Source: an uncultured Flavobacteriales bacterium
GTDB taxonomy: Bacteria > Bacteroidota > Bacteroidia > Flavobacteriales > BACL11
Length of the DNA: 64,000 nucleotides
Reading direction: 5' to 3'
Assembly (NCBI GenBank): GCA_943788405.1
Contig: CALSQD010000002.1
Coordinates: forward strand, 670,850 to 734,849
This document shows, piece after piece, positions 50,731-59,348 of this stretch. Each line of letters begins with the position of its first letter. Position 1 is the first letter of the stretch. The position numbers and the translations under genes are program-made. The notes beneath the pieces were generated by a model. It had not been told where the DNA came from and ran no database searches. It worked only from the letters and a program-made list of their open reading frames with translations.

Positions 50731-51063
50731 TTAGCGGTTCATAGCCCCTCTAATTTTTCTTAGTTTTTGCACAATTGGGTCGTCCTTACCAAGGATACCT
50801 CCTACAATATCAACCGAACCGGAAGCATTATTGTACACTGTATCCATGGAATCATTGGAATCCAGAGTTGCTTGCATAGCAGCTGCTTGTGCTTGCTTTT
50901 GATTAGCCTCAGCTTTTTCGGCTGTAACACTTTCAGTGCCTAAATCAGCAATTTTTGTTGTTGGGTCATACCCTTTTGCAGTAAGCTCAGTTGAGTTGTT
51001 TGCAAGTACCTCTGCAATTTCTCTTGCAAAAGCCAATTTTTGTGCGTGTGATAAACTTGTCAT
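50731..51063 (-). CDS. uncharacterised 110-residue helical protein
   Basis: A soluble, Ala-rich, helical protein: SLSHAQKLAFAREIAEVLANN, a short loop YDPTTKIADLGTE, then a heptad-like segment rich in Ala/Glu/Gln (VTAEKAEANQKQAQAAAMQA) and a Gly-rich GSVDIVGGILGKDDP before a basic end. No family recognised. It is transcribed from a promoter whose -33 region lies in a 21-base T homopolymer. Confidence 0.65.
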   Translation of the reverse strand: MTSLSHAQKLAFAREIAEVLANNSTELTAKGYDPTTKIADLGTESVTAEKAEANQKQAQAAAMQATLDSNDSMDTVYNNASGSVDIVGGILGKDDPIVQKLRKIRGAMNR

Positions 51064-51126
51064 AATATAAAATGTATTGATTAATAATTCAATTTAATAT
51101 TACTTGTTTTTACTCTTTTCGTGCTT

Positions 51127-51134
51127 CAAAGATA
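51127..51134 (-). promoter_or_regulatory. predicted -7 box (TATCTTTG) of the 110-residue protein
   Basis: Full TAnnTTTG match on the minus strand; the position 17-23 bases further upstream, where the -33 element should be, falls in the homopolymer at 51149-51169. Confidence 0.45.
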
Positions 51135-51148
51135 TACAAAAAAGAGTG

Positions 51149-51169
51149 AAAAAAAAAAAAAAAAAAAAA
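51149..51169. repeat. 21-base A/T homopolymer
   Basis: An uninterrupted run of 21 A on the plus strand (21 T in the sense of the downstream minus-strand gene), far longer than any other run in the window. Confidence 0.95.
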
Positions 51170-51221
51170 CAGAACTTTTGATTTTCAGGGGTTTACACTA
51201 CCTTAAAAGGCATATTTGCAC

Positions 51222-51686
51222 TTATACCAAATGTGCACACCAACCCTTACTAATTGGTTTTAAGTAAGTGTTCAAATCACTTTTTGTAAGTATGGTAAGG
51301 TCATAAAAAAGGGTGTCAGCATTTGCAATAGTCCCTAATTTAAAAGAAGGTACAACTTGTATCTCCTCCTCTATTTTACAAAATACATTCAGCCTATTCA
51401 TTAAAGAGATAGAAAGTTCCTTTTCCAAAGCCTGTATTGTTTGCTGTAGCGTATCAATAGAACAACCACTTGCAGCATTAATGTTCTCGTCCAAAGCCAC
51501 AACAATAAAATGGTTTTCTAAAATAGTTACTCCAGCAGTTAAGTCCACTTTATGGGCGTTCCACCCCATTAAATGTTCGGATACATAACTAAGAATATAA
51601 TCTTGTTGGCTTTGAGTTAATGCCTTTTCAGCTGCATATACCCAAATACGAGAAGATTCTGGTAGGTTGTTAAAGTCAGTTAGCAT
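51222..51686 (-). CDS. conserved Bacteroidota protein (often mislabelled 'ABC transporter ATPase')
   Basis: A 154-residue cytoplasmic protein of a family widespread in Bacteroidota: LPESSRIWVYAAEKALT, LMGWNAHKVDLTAGVTILENHFIVVALDE, NAASGCSIDTLQQTIQALEKE, FYDLTILTKSDL. Databases often call it an ABC transporter ATPase, but there is no Walker A or signature motif here. The conserved SGCSID Cys is notable. Function unknown. Confidence 0.72.
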   Translation of the reverse strand: MLTDFNNLPESSRIWVYAAEKALTQSQQDYILSYVSEHLMGWNAHKVDLTAGVTILENHFIVVALDENINAASGCSIDTLQQTIQALEKELSISLMNRLNVFCKIEEEIQVVPSFKLGTIANADTLFYDLTILTKSDLNTYLKPISKGWCAHLV

Positions 51687-51700
51687 AGTTATTGTGTTTT

Positions 51701-51732
51701 TGTCATGTTGAGCGTTAGTCGAAACATCTCAA
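51701..51732 (+). repeat. 30-bp repeat, left copy flanking the GIY-YIG gene
   Basis: TGTCATGTTGAGCGTTAGTC followed by GAAACATCTC; identical over 30 bases to the copy at 52084. The stop codon of the GIY-YIG gene is formed by the end of this repeat. Confidence 0.85.
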
Positions 51733-52031
51733 TCTATTTTATTATTTAAAAAATTCCAATCTGAATTAATAGTATTAACTAAATCTTCTTTTTTCTTTCT
51801 TGTCCATCCTTTCAATTGTTTTTCTCTATCAATTGCTTGATTAATATCTTCAAACCTTTCATAATAAATAAGATTAATACAATTATACTTACACTTGAAA
51901 TGCTTTTTATTATTTAGAGAATCCTCTTTATGTTGAAATAACCTAACAACTAAATCATTTGTAACTCCAATATAAAGAACCGTTTTAATCTTATTGGTTA
52001 GTATGTAAACAAAATAATTATGGTCTTTCAT
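51729..52031 (-). CDS. GIY-YIG nuclease family protein
   Basis: A 100-residue single-domain nuclease: FVYILTNKIKTVLYIGVTND (GIY-YIG as YIL...YIG), Arg in LVVRLFQHKED, and LIYYERFEDINQAIDREKQLKGWTRKKKEDLV with the catalytic Glu. It is of the UPF0213/YhbQ-like group. The gene is bracketed by copies of a palindromic repeat and its stop lies in one of them, which suggests the gene and repeats move or spread together. Confidence 0.88.
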   Translation of the reverse strand: MKDHNYFVYILTNKIKTVLYIGVTNDLVVRLFQHKEDSLNNKKHFKCKYNCINLIYYERFEDINQAIDREKQLKGWTRKKKEDLVNTINSDWNFLNNKID

Positions 52032-52048
52032 ATTATCTTATTAAAAAA

Positions 52049-52168
52049 AGAGATTCTTCACATCCGTTCAGAATGACAGTAACTGTCATGTTGAGCGTTA
52101 GTCGAAACATCTCAGTTAAAATTATTCATATTCAAAAAACGAGATCCTACATTTCATTCAGTATGACA
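52049..52168. repeat. palindromic repeat cluster, right side of the GIY-YIG gene
   Basis: Three related arms: AGAGATTCTTCACATCCGTT + CAGAATGACA (52049-52078), its near reverse complement TGTCATGTTGAGCGTTAGTC + GAAACATCTC (52084-52113), and CGAGATCCTACATTTCATTC + AGTATGACA (52140-52168). The first two can form a long imperfect hairpin. Confidence 0.8.
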
Positions 52169-52170
52169 AA

Positions 52171-52950
52171 CTACAAAAGATTTTCTGCAATCAGTTCAGC
52201 AATATCTTTCACCTGTGCTGCTCCTTCATTTACAGCTTTTACGCCATCCGTCATCATAGTATTACAAAACGGACAACCAGTAGCAATAATATCTGGATTC
52301 AATCCTAAAGCTTCTTCTGTTCGGTTAATATTTATGTCCTGTGCACCATTTTCTGGTTCTTTAAACATTTGCGCACCACCGGCACCACAACAAAATGATT
52401 TACGCTTACTTCTTTTCATTTCCACTAGCTCCACTCCTAACGATTTAATCAACTCCCTTGGAATATCATATACATTATTGGCTCTCCCTAAATAACATGG
52501 ATCATGATAAGTAATCTTTGTTCCGTTTAAATTCCCTGTAATCTTTAGTTTCCCTTCTGCTAAAAGTTCAGCTATAAACTCAGTATGATGCTGTACTTTA
52601 TAAACACCACCCAAACCTTTATACTCGTTTTTTAGGGTGTTGTAGGAATGAGGACAAGTAGTTACAATTCTTTTTACATTGTAGGCATTCATCACCTCAA
52701 TATTCATCATTGCTTGCATTTGGAACAAAAACTCATTTCCAGCACGCTTTGCAGCATCTCCTGATGATAATTCTTCTGAACCAAGTACTCCAAAATTTAC
52801 ATTTGCTTTATTCATAATTTGAACAAAAGCTTTGGTAATCTTTTTTGCTCTATCATCAAAACTACCGGCACTTCCTACCCAAAAAAGAAGTTCAGCCTCT
52901 TTTCCTTCAGCCATAAACTCGGCCATTGTTTTTACTTGTAATTCGCTCAT
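52171..52950 (-). CDS. (Fe-S)-binding CCG-domain protein
   Basis: A 259-residue soluble subunit with two CCG-type cysteine domains: CPHSYNTLKNEY...KITYHDPCYLGRANNVYDIPR and FCCGAGGAQMFKEP...ATGCPFCNTMM. Such domains (HdrB, GlpC, LutA) bind Fe-S clusters for electron transfer. It lies in an operon with a membrane Fe-S protein two genes upstream and is probably its catalytic partner in a heterodisulfide-reductase-like oxidoreductase; donor and acceptor are unknown. Confidence 0.85.
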   Translation of the reverse strand: MSELQVKTMAEFMAEGKEAELLFWVGSAGSFDDRAKKITKAFVQIMNKANVNFGVLGSEELSSGDAAKRAGNEFLFQMQAMMNIEVMNAYNVKRIVTTCPHSYNTLKNEYKGLGGVYKVQHHTEFIAELLAEGKLKITGNLNGTKITYHDPCYLGRANNVYDIPRELIKSLGVELVEMKRSKRKSFCCGAGGAQMFKEPENGAQDININRTEEALGLNPDIIATGCPFCNTMMTDGVKAVNEGAAQVKDIAELIAENLL

Positions 52951-52954
52951 TGTA

Positions 52955-53371
52955 TTATGATTTAAAAACTTGAATAGATACTTCTTTCTCTACCAAATCA
53001 GTGAACTTTCCATCAAAACGAGTAGCACGCACAATATGGTTATCCACCCAATGGTAATTTCCTCCTCTTGGTTTTCCCATTAAAAGTCCGTGATACTTAA
53101 ACCCATTTTCTTTCAACCACACCTCAGTAACTTCCCTATGCTCTTCAACTCTAGATGTAAAAAAAGTAATGTAATGTCCTTGCTCGTACCACTTATTTAA
53201 AGTTGCTAATGCATCAGGATATAACTCTGCAGTAGCCATTCTTTCTGGCTCCTCATTTGGAATATCATCACAAATAGTACCATCAATATCAATCAGATAA
53301 TTTTTAATATCATCTGGTAATACAGGAGATATTGATTCTCCATTAACTTTCTTTTCTACTAATTTATTCAT
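52955..53371 (-). CDS. HAD-family phosphatase-like protein
   Basis: A 138-residue minimal HAD protein: motif I IDIDGTICDD (nucleophile Asp), motif II ITFFTSR, motif III region GKPRGGNYHWVDNHIV. It is smaller than most HAD phosphatases and lacks a cap. Such genes in Bacteroidota are sometimes labelled phosphoheptose isomerase, which the motifs do not support. It sits between the two Fe-S oxidoreductase genes and overlaps the upstream one by 8 bases. Confidence 0.75.
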   Translation of the reverse strand: MNKLVEKKVNGESISPVLPDDIKNYLIDIDGTICDDIPNEEPERMATAELYPDALATLNKWYEQGHYITFFTSRVEEHREVTEVWLKENGFKYHGLLMGKPRGGNYHWVDNHIVRATRFDGKFTDLVEKEVSIQVFKS

Positions 53372-54677
53372 CTTTCCAATTTAATCTATCAGCTGCCGAG
53401 AATTGCCAAGGAGCTCCATTGTTTTCAACATTTGTAAACATCATATTCAGCTCAGTTGGTGCTGCTGATTCTTCCATCACTAAATACCTTCTCATATCCA
53501 TAATAATACCTAGAGGATCTAAATCAATAGGACAAGCATCTGTACAGGCATTACAGCTTGTACATGCCCATAATTCTTCTGCTGTAATATAATCTCCTAA
53601 TAAAGCTTTAGTGTCCTCTACTCCTTTTCGTTTGTTGTCTGCTATTTCAGTAATTCTATCTCTTGTGTCCATCATTACTTTTCTTGGAGAAAGTAGTTTT
53701 CCAGTATGGTTTGCAGGACAATTATCCGTACACCTACCACATTCTGTACAACTATAAGCATTTAATAACTGCACCCAATTTAAATCAGTTGCATCCTTTG
53801 CTCCAAATGACTCTGGTTCAGGTGCATCAGCTGGAGGTGCAGTATAAGGGTCAGCATTTGGGTCCATCATTAACTTCACCTCATTAGTAACTGATTCTAA
53901 ATTAGTAAACTGTCCTAAAGGATTTAAATTAGCAAAATATGTACTTGGGAAAGCAAAGAAGATATGCAAGTGTTTTGAGATTAACACATAGTTCATAAAT
54001 CCTAAAATTCCAATAATATGAAACCACCAAGTAAATCGTTCAATAAGAACTAAAGTGGAAGTTTCTAAACCACTAAAAAAGAACTGAAAGTATTGACTAA
54101 TAGGATTAGAAAATGAAGTAGTATAGTGCTCAGCACCAACTGCAATTAATAAACTATCAGTAGCATTCATAACTAGGAATGCTGACATTAATAGTATTTC
54201 AAACACAAGAATAAGGTTGGCATCTGTTCTTGGCCAATTCGTCATTTCCTTACTCCAAAAACGCTTTATTCTTATGATATTTCTTCTTACTAAAAAGATA
54301 ACACAAGCTACTAAAACCAAAATTGCTAAAATCTCAAATGACCCAATTAGAAAATTATATAAGCCAATTGGTAGTACGGAAGCTAAAAATCTATGTGTAC
54401 CAAAAATACCGTCAACTACTATTTCAATAACCTCAATATTTATGATAAGAAAACCTAAATAAACTATGATGTGTAAAATCCCAGCTACTGGTCTTCTTGT
54501 CATTTTTGATTGTCCCATAGCAACACGGAACATATTTTTCCATCTATCAGTTGGTTTATCTGACCTATCAATATCTCTACCTAGCTTTATATTAGCAATA
54601 ATTCTGTTTAAGTTTCTAATAAAAAACCCAATTGCAATTGCAAATACAATTAAAAATATAATGTTTGAAATACCCAT
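53364..54677 (-). CDS. membrane 4Fe-4S oxidoreductase subunit (HdrD/NarI-like)
   Basis: A 437-residue protein. N-terminal half has about six TM segments with His residues that may ligate haem (GILHIIVYLGFLI, WWFHIIGILGFMNY); the C-terminal part has two 4Fe-4S motifs, CTECGRCTDNCP and CTSCNACTDACP, each followed by a PxD-type helix. This NarI-plus-ferredoxin design carries electrons between the membrane and the soluble CCG-domain partner encoded downstream. Confidence 0.87.
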   Translation of the reverse strand: MGISNIIFLIVFAIAIGFFIRNLNRIIANIKLGRDIDRSDKPTDRWKNMFRVAMGQSKMTRRPVAGILHIIVYLGFLIINIEVIEIVVDGIFGTHRFLASVLPIGLYNFLIGSFEILAILVLVACVIFLVRRNIIRIKRFWSKEMTNWPRTDANLILVFEILLMSAFLVMNATDSLLIAVGAEHYTTSFSNPISQYFQFFFSGLETSTLVLIERFTWWFHIIGILGFMNYVLISKHLHIFFAFPSTYFANLNPLGQFTNLESVTNEVKLMMDPNADPYTAPPADAPEPESFGAKDATDLNWVQLLNAYSCTECGRCTDNCPANHTGKLLSPRKVMMDTRDRITEIADNKRKGVEDTKALLGDYITAEELWACTSCNACTDACPIDLDPLGIIMDMRRYLVMEESAAPTELNMMFTNVENNGAPWQFSAADRLNWKDE

Positions 54678-54680
54678 TTT

Positions 54681-55640
54681 TTATTTTTTTGATTTTGGTT
54701 CAACATAAGGCTTACCTCCTCCTATAATTGAAAAGTTTACATACCTACTTGGGTGCTTTTTAATATCTTCCAATAGCTCAGCTAGCTCACGAGTAGATTT
54801 TTCAAAATTAGTATATATTTTATCATCTTTAAGCAATAAACTTATACTTCCTTCTCCATTATTTATTTTAGCAGTAATATCACTTATATTCTTTAATGCT
54901 GTAGCAATATCAGCTTTCGCTAAGGAATCAGAAAGAGAAGAAAAATTAGTTAATATATTTTTAATTTCCCCATTACTACTTTCCAAATTACTAGTAATAG
55001 ATGCTAAGTTTGAAATCACTTTAGTAATTCTATCATCATTAACAGCTACCATACTATCTACTTTTATCATGGTTTCGGACATCAATGAAAAAGTTTTATC
55101 TAAACTTTGTAAACTATTTCTTAAACTCTCCCTAGTATCTTTATTAAGTACAGCTGTAACAATCATCATAACAGAATCCATTGACCCTATTAATTGTTCT
55201 GCTTTATTTTTTAGAGGTAAAATTTGAGCATTCACCTCATCCTGTAAAGTACCTTCAATTCCACTTATCAAGGTATCTCCTGTATTAAGAAAATCTGATC
55301 CATCACCTAATACTAATGAGATTCCTTTAGTACCCATTAAGTCCTGATTCACAATTTTACACACACTATTTGATGGCAAGTTAAATTCTTTTTCAAGACT
55401 AATACTTACTAAAAGGTTCTGATTCTCCTCAATCAACAAAGAAATATCACTTACCATACCCACCTTATAACCATTCACCATTACAGAACTTCCTACTTGA
55501 AGGCCTCCTATGTTTTCATAAACAGCATAATAATTTCTATTATTGTTTAGAATATTTATTCCTTTCAAATAATTTACGCCAAACACTAGGAAAACAATTG
55601 CGATAATAGCAAGTAAACCTATTTTTAGTTCTTTACTCAT
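54681..55640 (-). CDS. MlaD/MCE family protein
   Basis: A 319-residue inner-membrane-anchored periplasmic protein: one TM (about 7-26, IGLLAIIAIVFLVFGVNYL), then an MCE domain (about 35-115: YYAVYENIGGLQVGSSVMVNGYKVGMV, LVSISLEKEFNLPSNS, GTKGISLVLG), then a long helical coiled-coil-like tail (about 145-300). MCE proteins bind lipids for transport between membranes. Overlaps the amidase stop by 8 bases; the Mla permease and ATPase genes are not here. Confidence 0.88.
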   Translation of the reverse strand: MSKELKIGLLAIIAIVFLVFGVNYLKGINILNNNRNYYAVYENIGGLQVGSSVMVNGYKVGMVSDISLLIEENQNLLVSISLEKEFNLPSNSVCKIVNQDLMGTKGISLVLGDGSDFLNTGDTLISGIEGTLQDEVNAQILPLKNKAEQLIGSMDSVMMIVTAVLNKDTRESLRNSLQSLDKTFSLMSETMIKVDSMVAVNDDRITKVISNLASITSNLESSNGEIKNILTNFSSLSDSLAKADIATALKNISDITAKINNGEGSISLLLKDDKIYTNFEKSTRELAELLEDIKKHPSRYVNFSIIGGGKPYVEPKSKK

Positions 55641-56829
55641 GACTCTTATTTTTAGATTGCAAACTTAAGGCTTCTTTTGTAGATATTCTTTTCCCTTTAT
55701 AGAAAGCTACAACAAAAGCCCCTTTAAATCCTTTTTCATTCATTTTTATTTTCAGATTGTCAATTACTGATTTATCTTTTTCATTACCAACAAAATACTT
55801 AAATGTCCCATTTATATTTTGTTCTTCTGCATTAATCTCTTTAAACAACTCCTCCTTTGACATAGACTTTAAATAAGTACCTATCTGAACCTTAAACACT
55901 ACTTTGTCAGTAGGAACTTCCTTTTTAAGTTCTGGTGTTTTTATTTCTTTCTTTTTTTCAAGTACTGGTTCAGAAATCACATTAACATTTGTACCATCTA
56001 CACTCTCTTTATAAGTTCTAAAACCTCTAAAAATAGCTGATGCAATATGATCCTTTCCTACTTCAGTATTCAAAAAATCTTCTTCTTTAGGATTTGTTAA
56101 AAAACCTGCTTCAATAAGAATAGAAGGCATATTCACTCTACTTATCACATAAAAAGGTGCTTGTTTAACTCCTCTACTTTTTCGTTTTGCTCTATTAGCA
56201 AACTCATCTTCAATTTTTTCTGCAATTGAAATACTTTGATCAAGGAAAGTATTTTGCATTAACGAAAATACAATATAACTTTCAGGAGATTTAGGATCAA
56301 AACCATCATATTTCTCTTTAAAATTATCCTCCATATACATTACAGAATTTTCTCGCATTGCTACATCCATATTAGCCTTTAACTTACTCATTCCCATAAC
56401 AAAAACACTTGCTCCTGACGGATTAGGATTAGTAAATCCATCACAATGAACAGAAATAAATAAATCAGCATTTTTTTTATTTGCCAATTCTGTTCTCTCC
56501 CACAACTCTAAGAACACATCCGTCTTTCTTGTATAGATAATTTCAATATCAGGAAAAGCCTCTTTAATATAGTTTCCTAATTTTAATGAAATATCTAAGG
56601 CAATATGCTTTTCATATTGCTTGTACCGCTTTGTACCCATTGTCCCTGAATCTTTTCCTCCATGACCAGGATCAATAACTATAGTTTTAATTTTACTATT
56701 TTTTTGCTTTTTATCATCAGCAAATGAGGGTTTTACAAATAAAGCAGCCAATAAAAGCAAGCCAAGTGCGTTTCTAGAAAATATATGATATAAATTAATT
56801 ATTTTTGACACGATATTTTTGCTTTGCAT
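55633..56829 (-). CDS. N-acetylmuramoyl-L-alanine amidase with SPOR-like C-terminus
   Basis: About 398 residues from MQSKNIV. Signal peptide ends KPSFA. Amidase_3 domain (about 45-265): zinc ligands in IVIDPGHGGKDSG and SVHCDGF, catalytic Glu in LIEAGFLTNPKE. The C-terminal ~80 residues (FKVQIGTYLKSMSKEELF ... FVVAFYKGKRIS) look like a SPOR peptidoglycan-binding domain. An in-frame ATG 18 bases upstream lies before the TAnnTTTG promoter box, so I prefer 56829. It cleaves stem peptides during division. Confidence 0.87.
   Translation of the reverse strand: MQSKNIVSKIINLYHIFSRNALGLLLLAALFVKPSFADDKKQKNSKIKTIVIDPGHGGKDSGTMGTKRYKQYEKHIALDISLKLGNYIKEAFPDIEIIYTRKTDVFLELWERTELANKKNADLFISVHCDGFTNPNPSGASVFVMGMSKLKANMDVAMRENSVMYMEDNFKEKYDGFDPKSPESYIVFSLMQNTFLDQSISIAEKIEDEFANRAKRKSRGVKQAPFYVISRVNMPSILIEAGFLTNPKEEDFLNTEVGKDHIASAIFRGFRTYKESVDGTNVNVISEPVLEKKKEIKTPELKKEVPTDKVVFKVQIGTYLKSMSKEELFKEINAEEQNINGTFKYFVGNEKDKSVIDNLKIKMNEKGFKGAFVVAFYKGKRISTKEALSLQSKNKSHE
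56814..56821 (+). promoter_or_regulatory. predicted -7 box (TATTTTTG) of lptD
   Basis: Full TAnnTTTG match on the plus strand inside the amidase 5' end, 31 bases before the proposed TTG start. Confidence 0.35.
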
Positions 56830-56835
56830 TTGATA

Positions 56836-56843
56836 CAAATATA
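56836..56843 (-). promoter_or_regulatory. predicted -7 box (TATATTTG) abutting the amidase start
   Basis: Full TAnnTTTG match on the minus strand, 6 bases before the ATG at 56829; implies a leaderless transcript and decides the start. Confidence 0.45.
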
Positions 56844-56852
56844 ACACTAAGA

Positions 56853-59348
56853 TTGAATTTAAATACCCTTACAGGACTTCTATTACTTTTCTTATCAACA
56901 GGATTAATTAACAATTCTACTGCTAGTAATACCCCTATTTTTAATGATACTACTGCTGAAAATTCATTTTTGGAAGCTGAGATAGAGAAGGATGCTAAAG
57001 ATTCTATAAAACTAGATATCATCAACCAAAAAGCCTATTTATATGGGAATGCAGAGATAAAGTATCAAAAAACTACTATTACTGCTGCTTACATAGAAAT
57101 TGACTGGATAAGCAATACAATATTTGCTACTACAGCTCTTGACAGCCTAGGTAATAAAATGGGTCACCCTGTTTTCACTGAAGGAGCAGAAAGTTTTAAA
57201 GCGCATGAAATCACCTATAATTTTAAAAGTAAAAAATGTAGAGTAAAGCAAATTTCAAGCAAGGAAGGAGAAGGTTATATCTTAGGAAAAGTTGTAAAGA
57301 AAATGGAAGATGACATTTTCTACCTTAAAAAAGGAGACTACACTACCTGTGATGCTGAGAAACCTCACTATGCTATTCGTGCTAATAAAATTAAAGTTAT
57401 TCCTGGAGAAAAAATTATTACAGGACCTGCCTATCTTACTTTTTTCAGTATTCCTACTCCACTAATTTTTCCTTTTGGATACTTCCCTAACAATGATAAA
57501 AAGAGTTCAGGGGTTATTATTCCATCTTATGGAGAGTCGGCTAACCTTGGTTTCTTTTTAAAAGGAGGAGGTTATTATTTTACCTTAAGTGATAAAATGG
57601 ACCTATCCTTAAAAAGTGATATCTACACAAAAGGAAGTTGGAATTTAAAATCACAATTTAGGTATAAAAATCGCTACAGATACAATGGAAACCTAAACCT
57701 TAGTTATGGAAATATTCTTAATAGTGTAAAAGGATTTCCTGATTATAGTGTTAAGAAAGATTTCAACATCAAGTGGAGACATCAACAGGACCCAAAAGCA
57801 AACCCATCTTTAAACTTTTCTGCAAATGTAGAGGCTGGGAGTAGCACCTACCACAGGAACAATTCCTACAATGCAAATGATTTCTTAAAAAACACAATGA
57901 GATCTAGTGTGAATCTAACTAAAAGTTGGGAAGGTGCTTTTTTCAATAACCTTACATTTAACCTTAGCCATAGCCAAAACACATCAACTAAAAATGTTAA
58001 CCTTACTTTACCTGAAATTTCCTTAAATTCAAAAAGGTTATATCCTTTTAAATCACTAGGAAATACCGCAAAAACACAATGGTACGACAAGATAATGATA
58101 AAGTATGATATGAGAACTAAAAATACAATCTCAACTGCTGATTCCTTATTGTTTACAAAAAATTCGCTTTCTAATTTCAGAAATGGAATGAAGCATATAA
58201 TCCCAATTAGCACCTCAATTAAGATGCTAAAGCACTTCACATTAAAACCAAGTTTTAATCTTACTGAAAGGTGGTATTTATCGCAAATAGAAAAAAAATG
58301 GAATGCAAATAGCAATAGTATAATTACGGATACACTTCACAAATTTACTAGGGGACATAACTATAATTTCTCTACTGCACTGAATACCAAAATTTATGGG
58401 ATGGTTCAATTCAAAAAGAGTAAAATAGCTGCAATAAGGCATGTAATTACTCCTAACCTTACATTTAGGTACACTCCTGATTTCTCAGAAGAAAAATACG
58501 GATATTACAAAACGGTTCAATCCGATACGCTAGGAAACACACAACAATACAGCATTATGAATACTGGCGTTTATGGCTCGCCTTCAAAAGGGAAAAGCGG
58601 GAATATCACTTTTGGATTTAATAATATTTTAGAGATGAAAACCAGGAGCAAAAAGGATACTATTGAAACTTTAAAAAAGATCAAACTATTGGAAAATCTT
58701 AGCATTAGAAGTTCCTATAATATTTTTGCTGACTCCTTAAATTTGAATGATATTACCTTAAATGCAAGAACACGGTTGTTAGATGTTTTTGACATTAATT
58801 TTTCTAGTAGATATGACCCTTATACTTCTAATAAAGAGCAAACAAAAAACATCAATCAGTTTGAGCTAAACACTAATAACCGATTGGCTAGACTCACCTC
58901 ATTAAATGCAAGTATTGGACTAAGTCTTAACGACAAAAGTTTTTCATCCAAAAAGAAAAAAGATGAAAATAAAGATGAGGAAGAAGATGAAAGAGATTTT
59001 TATGCTATTCCCTGGGACTTAAGCGCCAATTATTCACTTACTTACAATAAAGGCTATAAATCCTCAGCTTTTGCGGATACTACACAATCTCTTAACTTTT
59101 CAGGAAACCTTAAGGTTACTAAAAAATGGAAAATTGGTTTTCGTTCTGGCTATGATTTTGATGCAAAAGATTTCACATACACTTCAGTTAATGTTTACCG
59201 TGATTTGCACTGTTGGGAACTACTTTTCAATTACATTCCTATCGGATACCACAAAAGCTATACACTTACTATTCGTGTAAAGGCAGCTGCTTTAAGGGAC
59301 TTGAAATTTGAAAAGAAAAAAGACTGGTTTACTCCTGAATACGACTAG
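56853..59348 (+). CDS. lptD: LPS-assembly protein LptD-like outer-membrane protein
   Basis: About 831 residues from a TTG giving NLNTLTGLLLLFLSTGLI, the signal-peptide core; the frame is open further left but that part overlaps the divergent amidase. An OstA-like jellyroll (about 55-190: AYLYGNAEIKYQKTTITAAYIEI, KGDYTTCDAEKPHYAIRANKIKV) precedes the LptD barrel (FGYFPNNDKKSSGVIIPSYGES, then repeated strands to the C-terminus). It inserts LPS into the outer membrane with LptE. An acidic/Lys stretch (KKKKDENKDEEEDERD) is an extracellular-loop candidate. Confidence 0.85.
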   Translation: MNLNTLTGLLLLFLSTGLINNSTASNTPIFNDTTAENSFLEAEIEKDAKDSIKLDIINQKAYLYGNAEIKYQKTTITAAYIEIDWISNTIFATTALDSLGNKMGHPVFTEGAESFKAHEITYNFKSKKCRVKQISSKEGEGYILGKVVKKMEDDIFYLKKGDYTTCDAEKPHYAIRANKIKVIPGEKIITGPAYLTFFSIPTPLIFPFGYFPNNDKKSSGVIIPSYGESANLGFFLKGGGYYFTLSDKMDLSLKSDIYTKGSWNLKSQFRYKNRYRYNGNLNLSYGNILNSVKGFPDYSVKKDFNIKWRHQQDPKANPSLNFSANVEAGSSTYHRNNSYNANDFLKNTMRSSVNLTKSWEGAFFNNLTFNLSHSQNTSTKNVNLTLPEISLNSKRLYPFKSLGNTAKTQWYDKIMIKYDMRTKNTISTADSLLFTKNSLSNFRNGMKHIIPISTSIKMLKHFTLKPSFNLTERWYLSQIEKKWNANSNSIITDTLHKFTRGHNYNFSTALNTKIYGMVQFKKSKIAAIRHVITPNLTFRYTPDFSEEKYGYYKTVQSDTLGNTQQYSIMNTGVYGSPSKGKSGNITFGFNNILEMKTRSKKDTIETLKKIKLLENLSIRSSYNIFADSLNLNDITLNARTRLLDVFDINFSSRYDPYTSNKEQTKNINQFELNTNNRLARLTSLNASIGLSLNDKSFSSKKKKDENKDEEEDERDFYAIPWDLSANYSLTYNKGYKSSAFADTTQSLNFSGNLKVTKKWKIGFRSGYDFDAKDFTYTSVNVYRDLHCWELLFNYIPIGYHKSYTLTIRVKAAALRDLKFEKKKDWFTPEYD

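Noticed and set aside
51222-51686. ABC transporter ATPase
   Set aside because: The family is often so labelled, but no Walker A, signature or Walker B motif exists in the protein.
52955-53371. Phosphoheptose isomerase
   Set aside because: A label sometimes given to similar proteins; the motifs are those of a HAD phosphatase.
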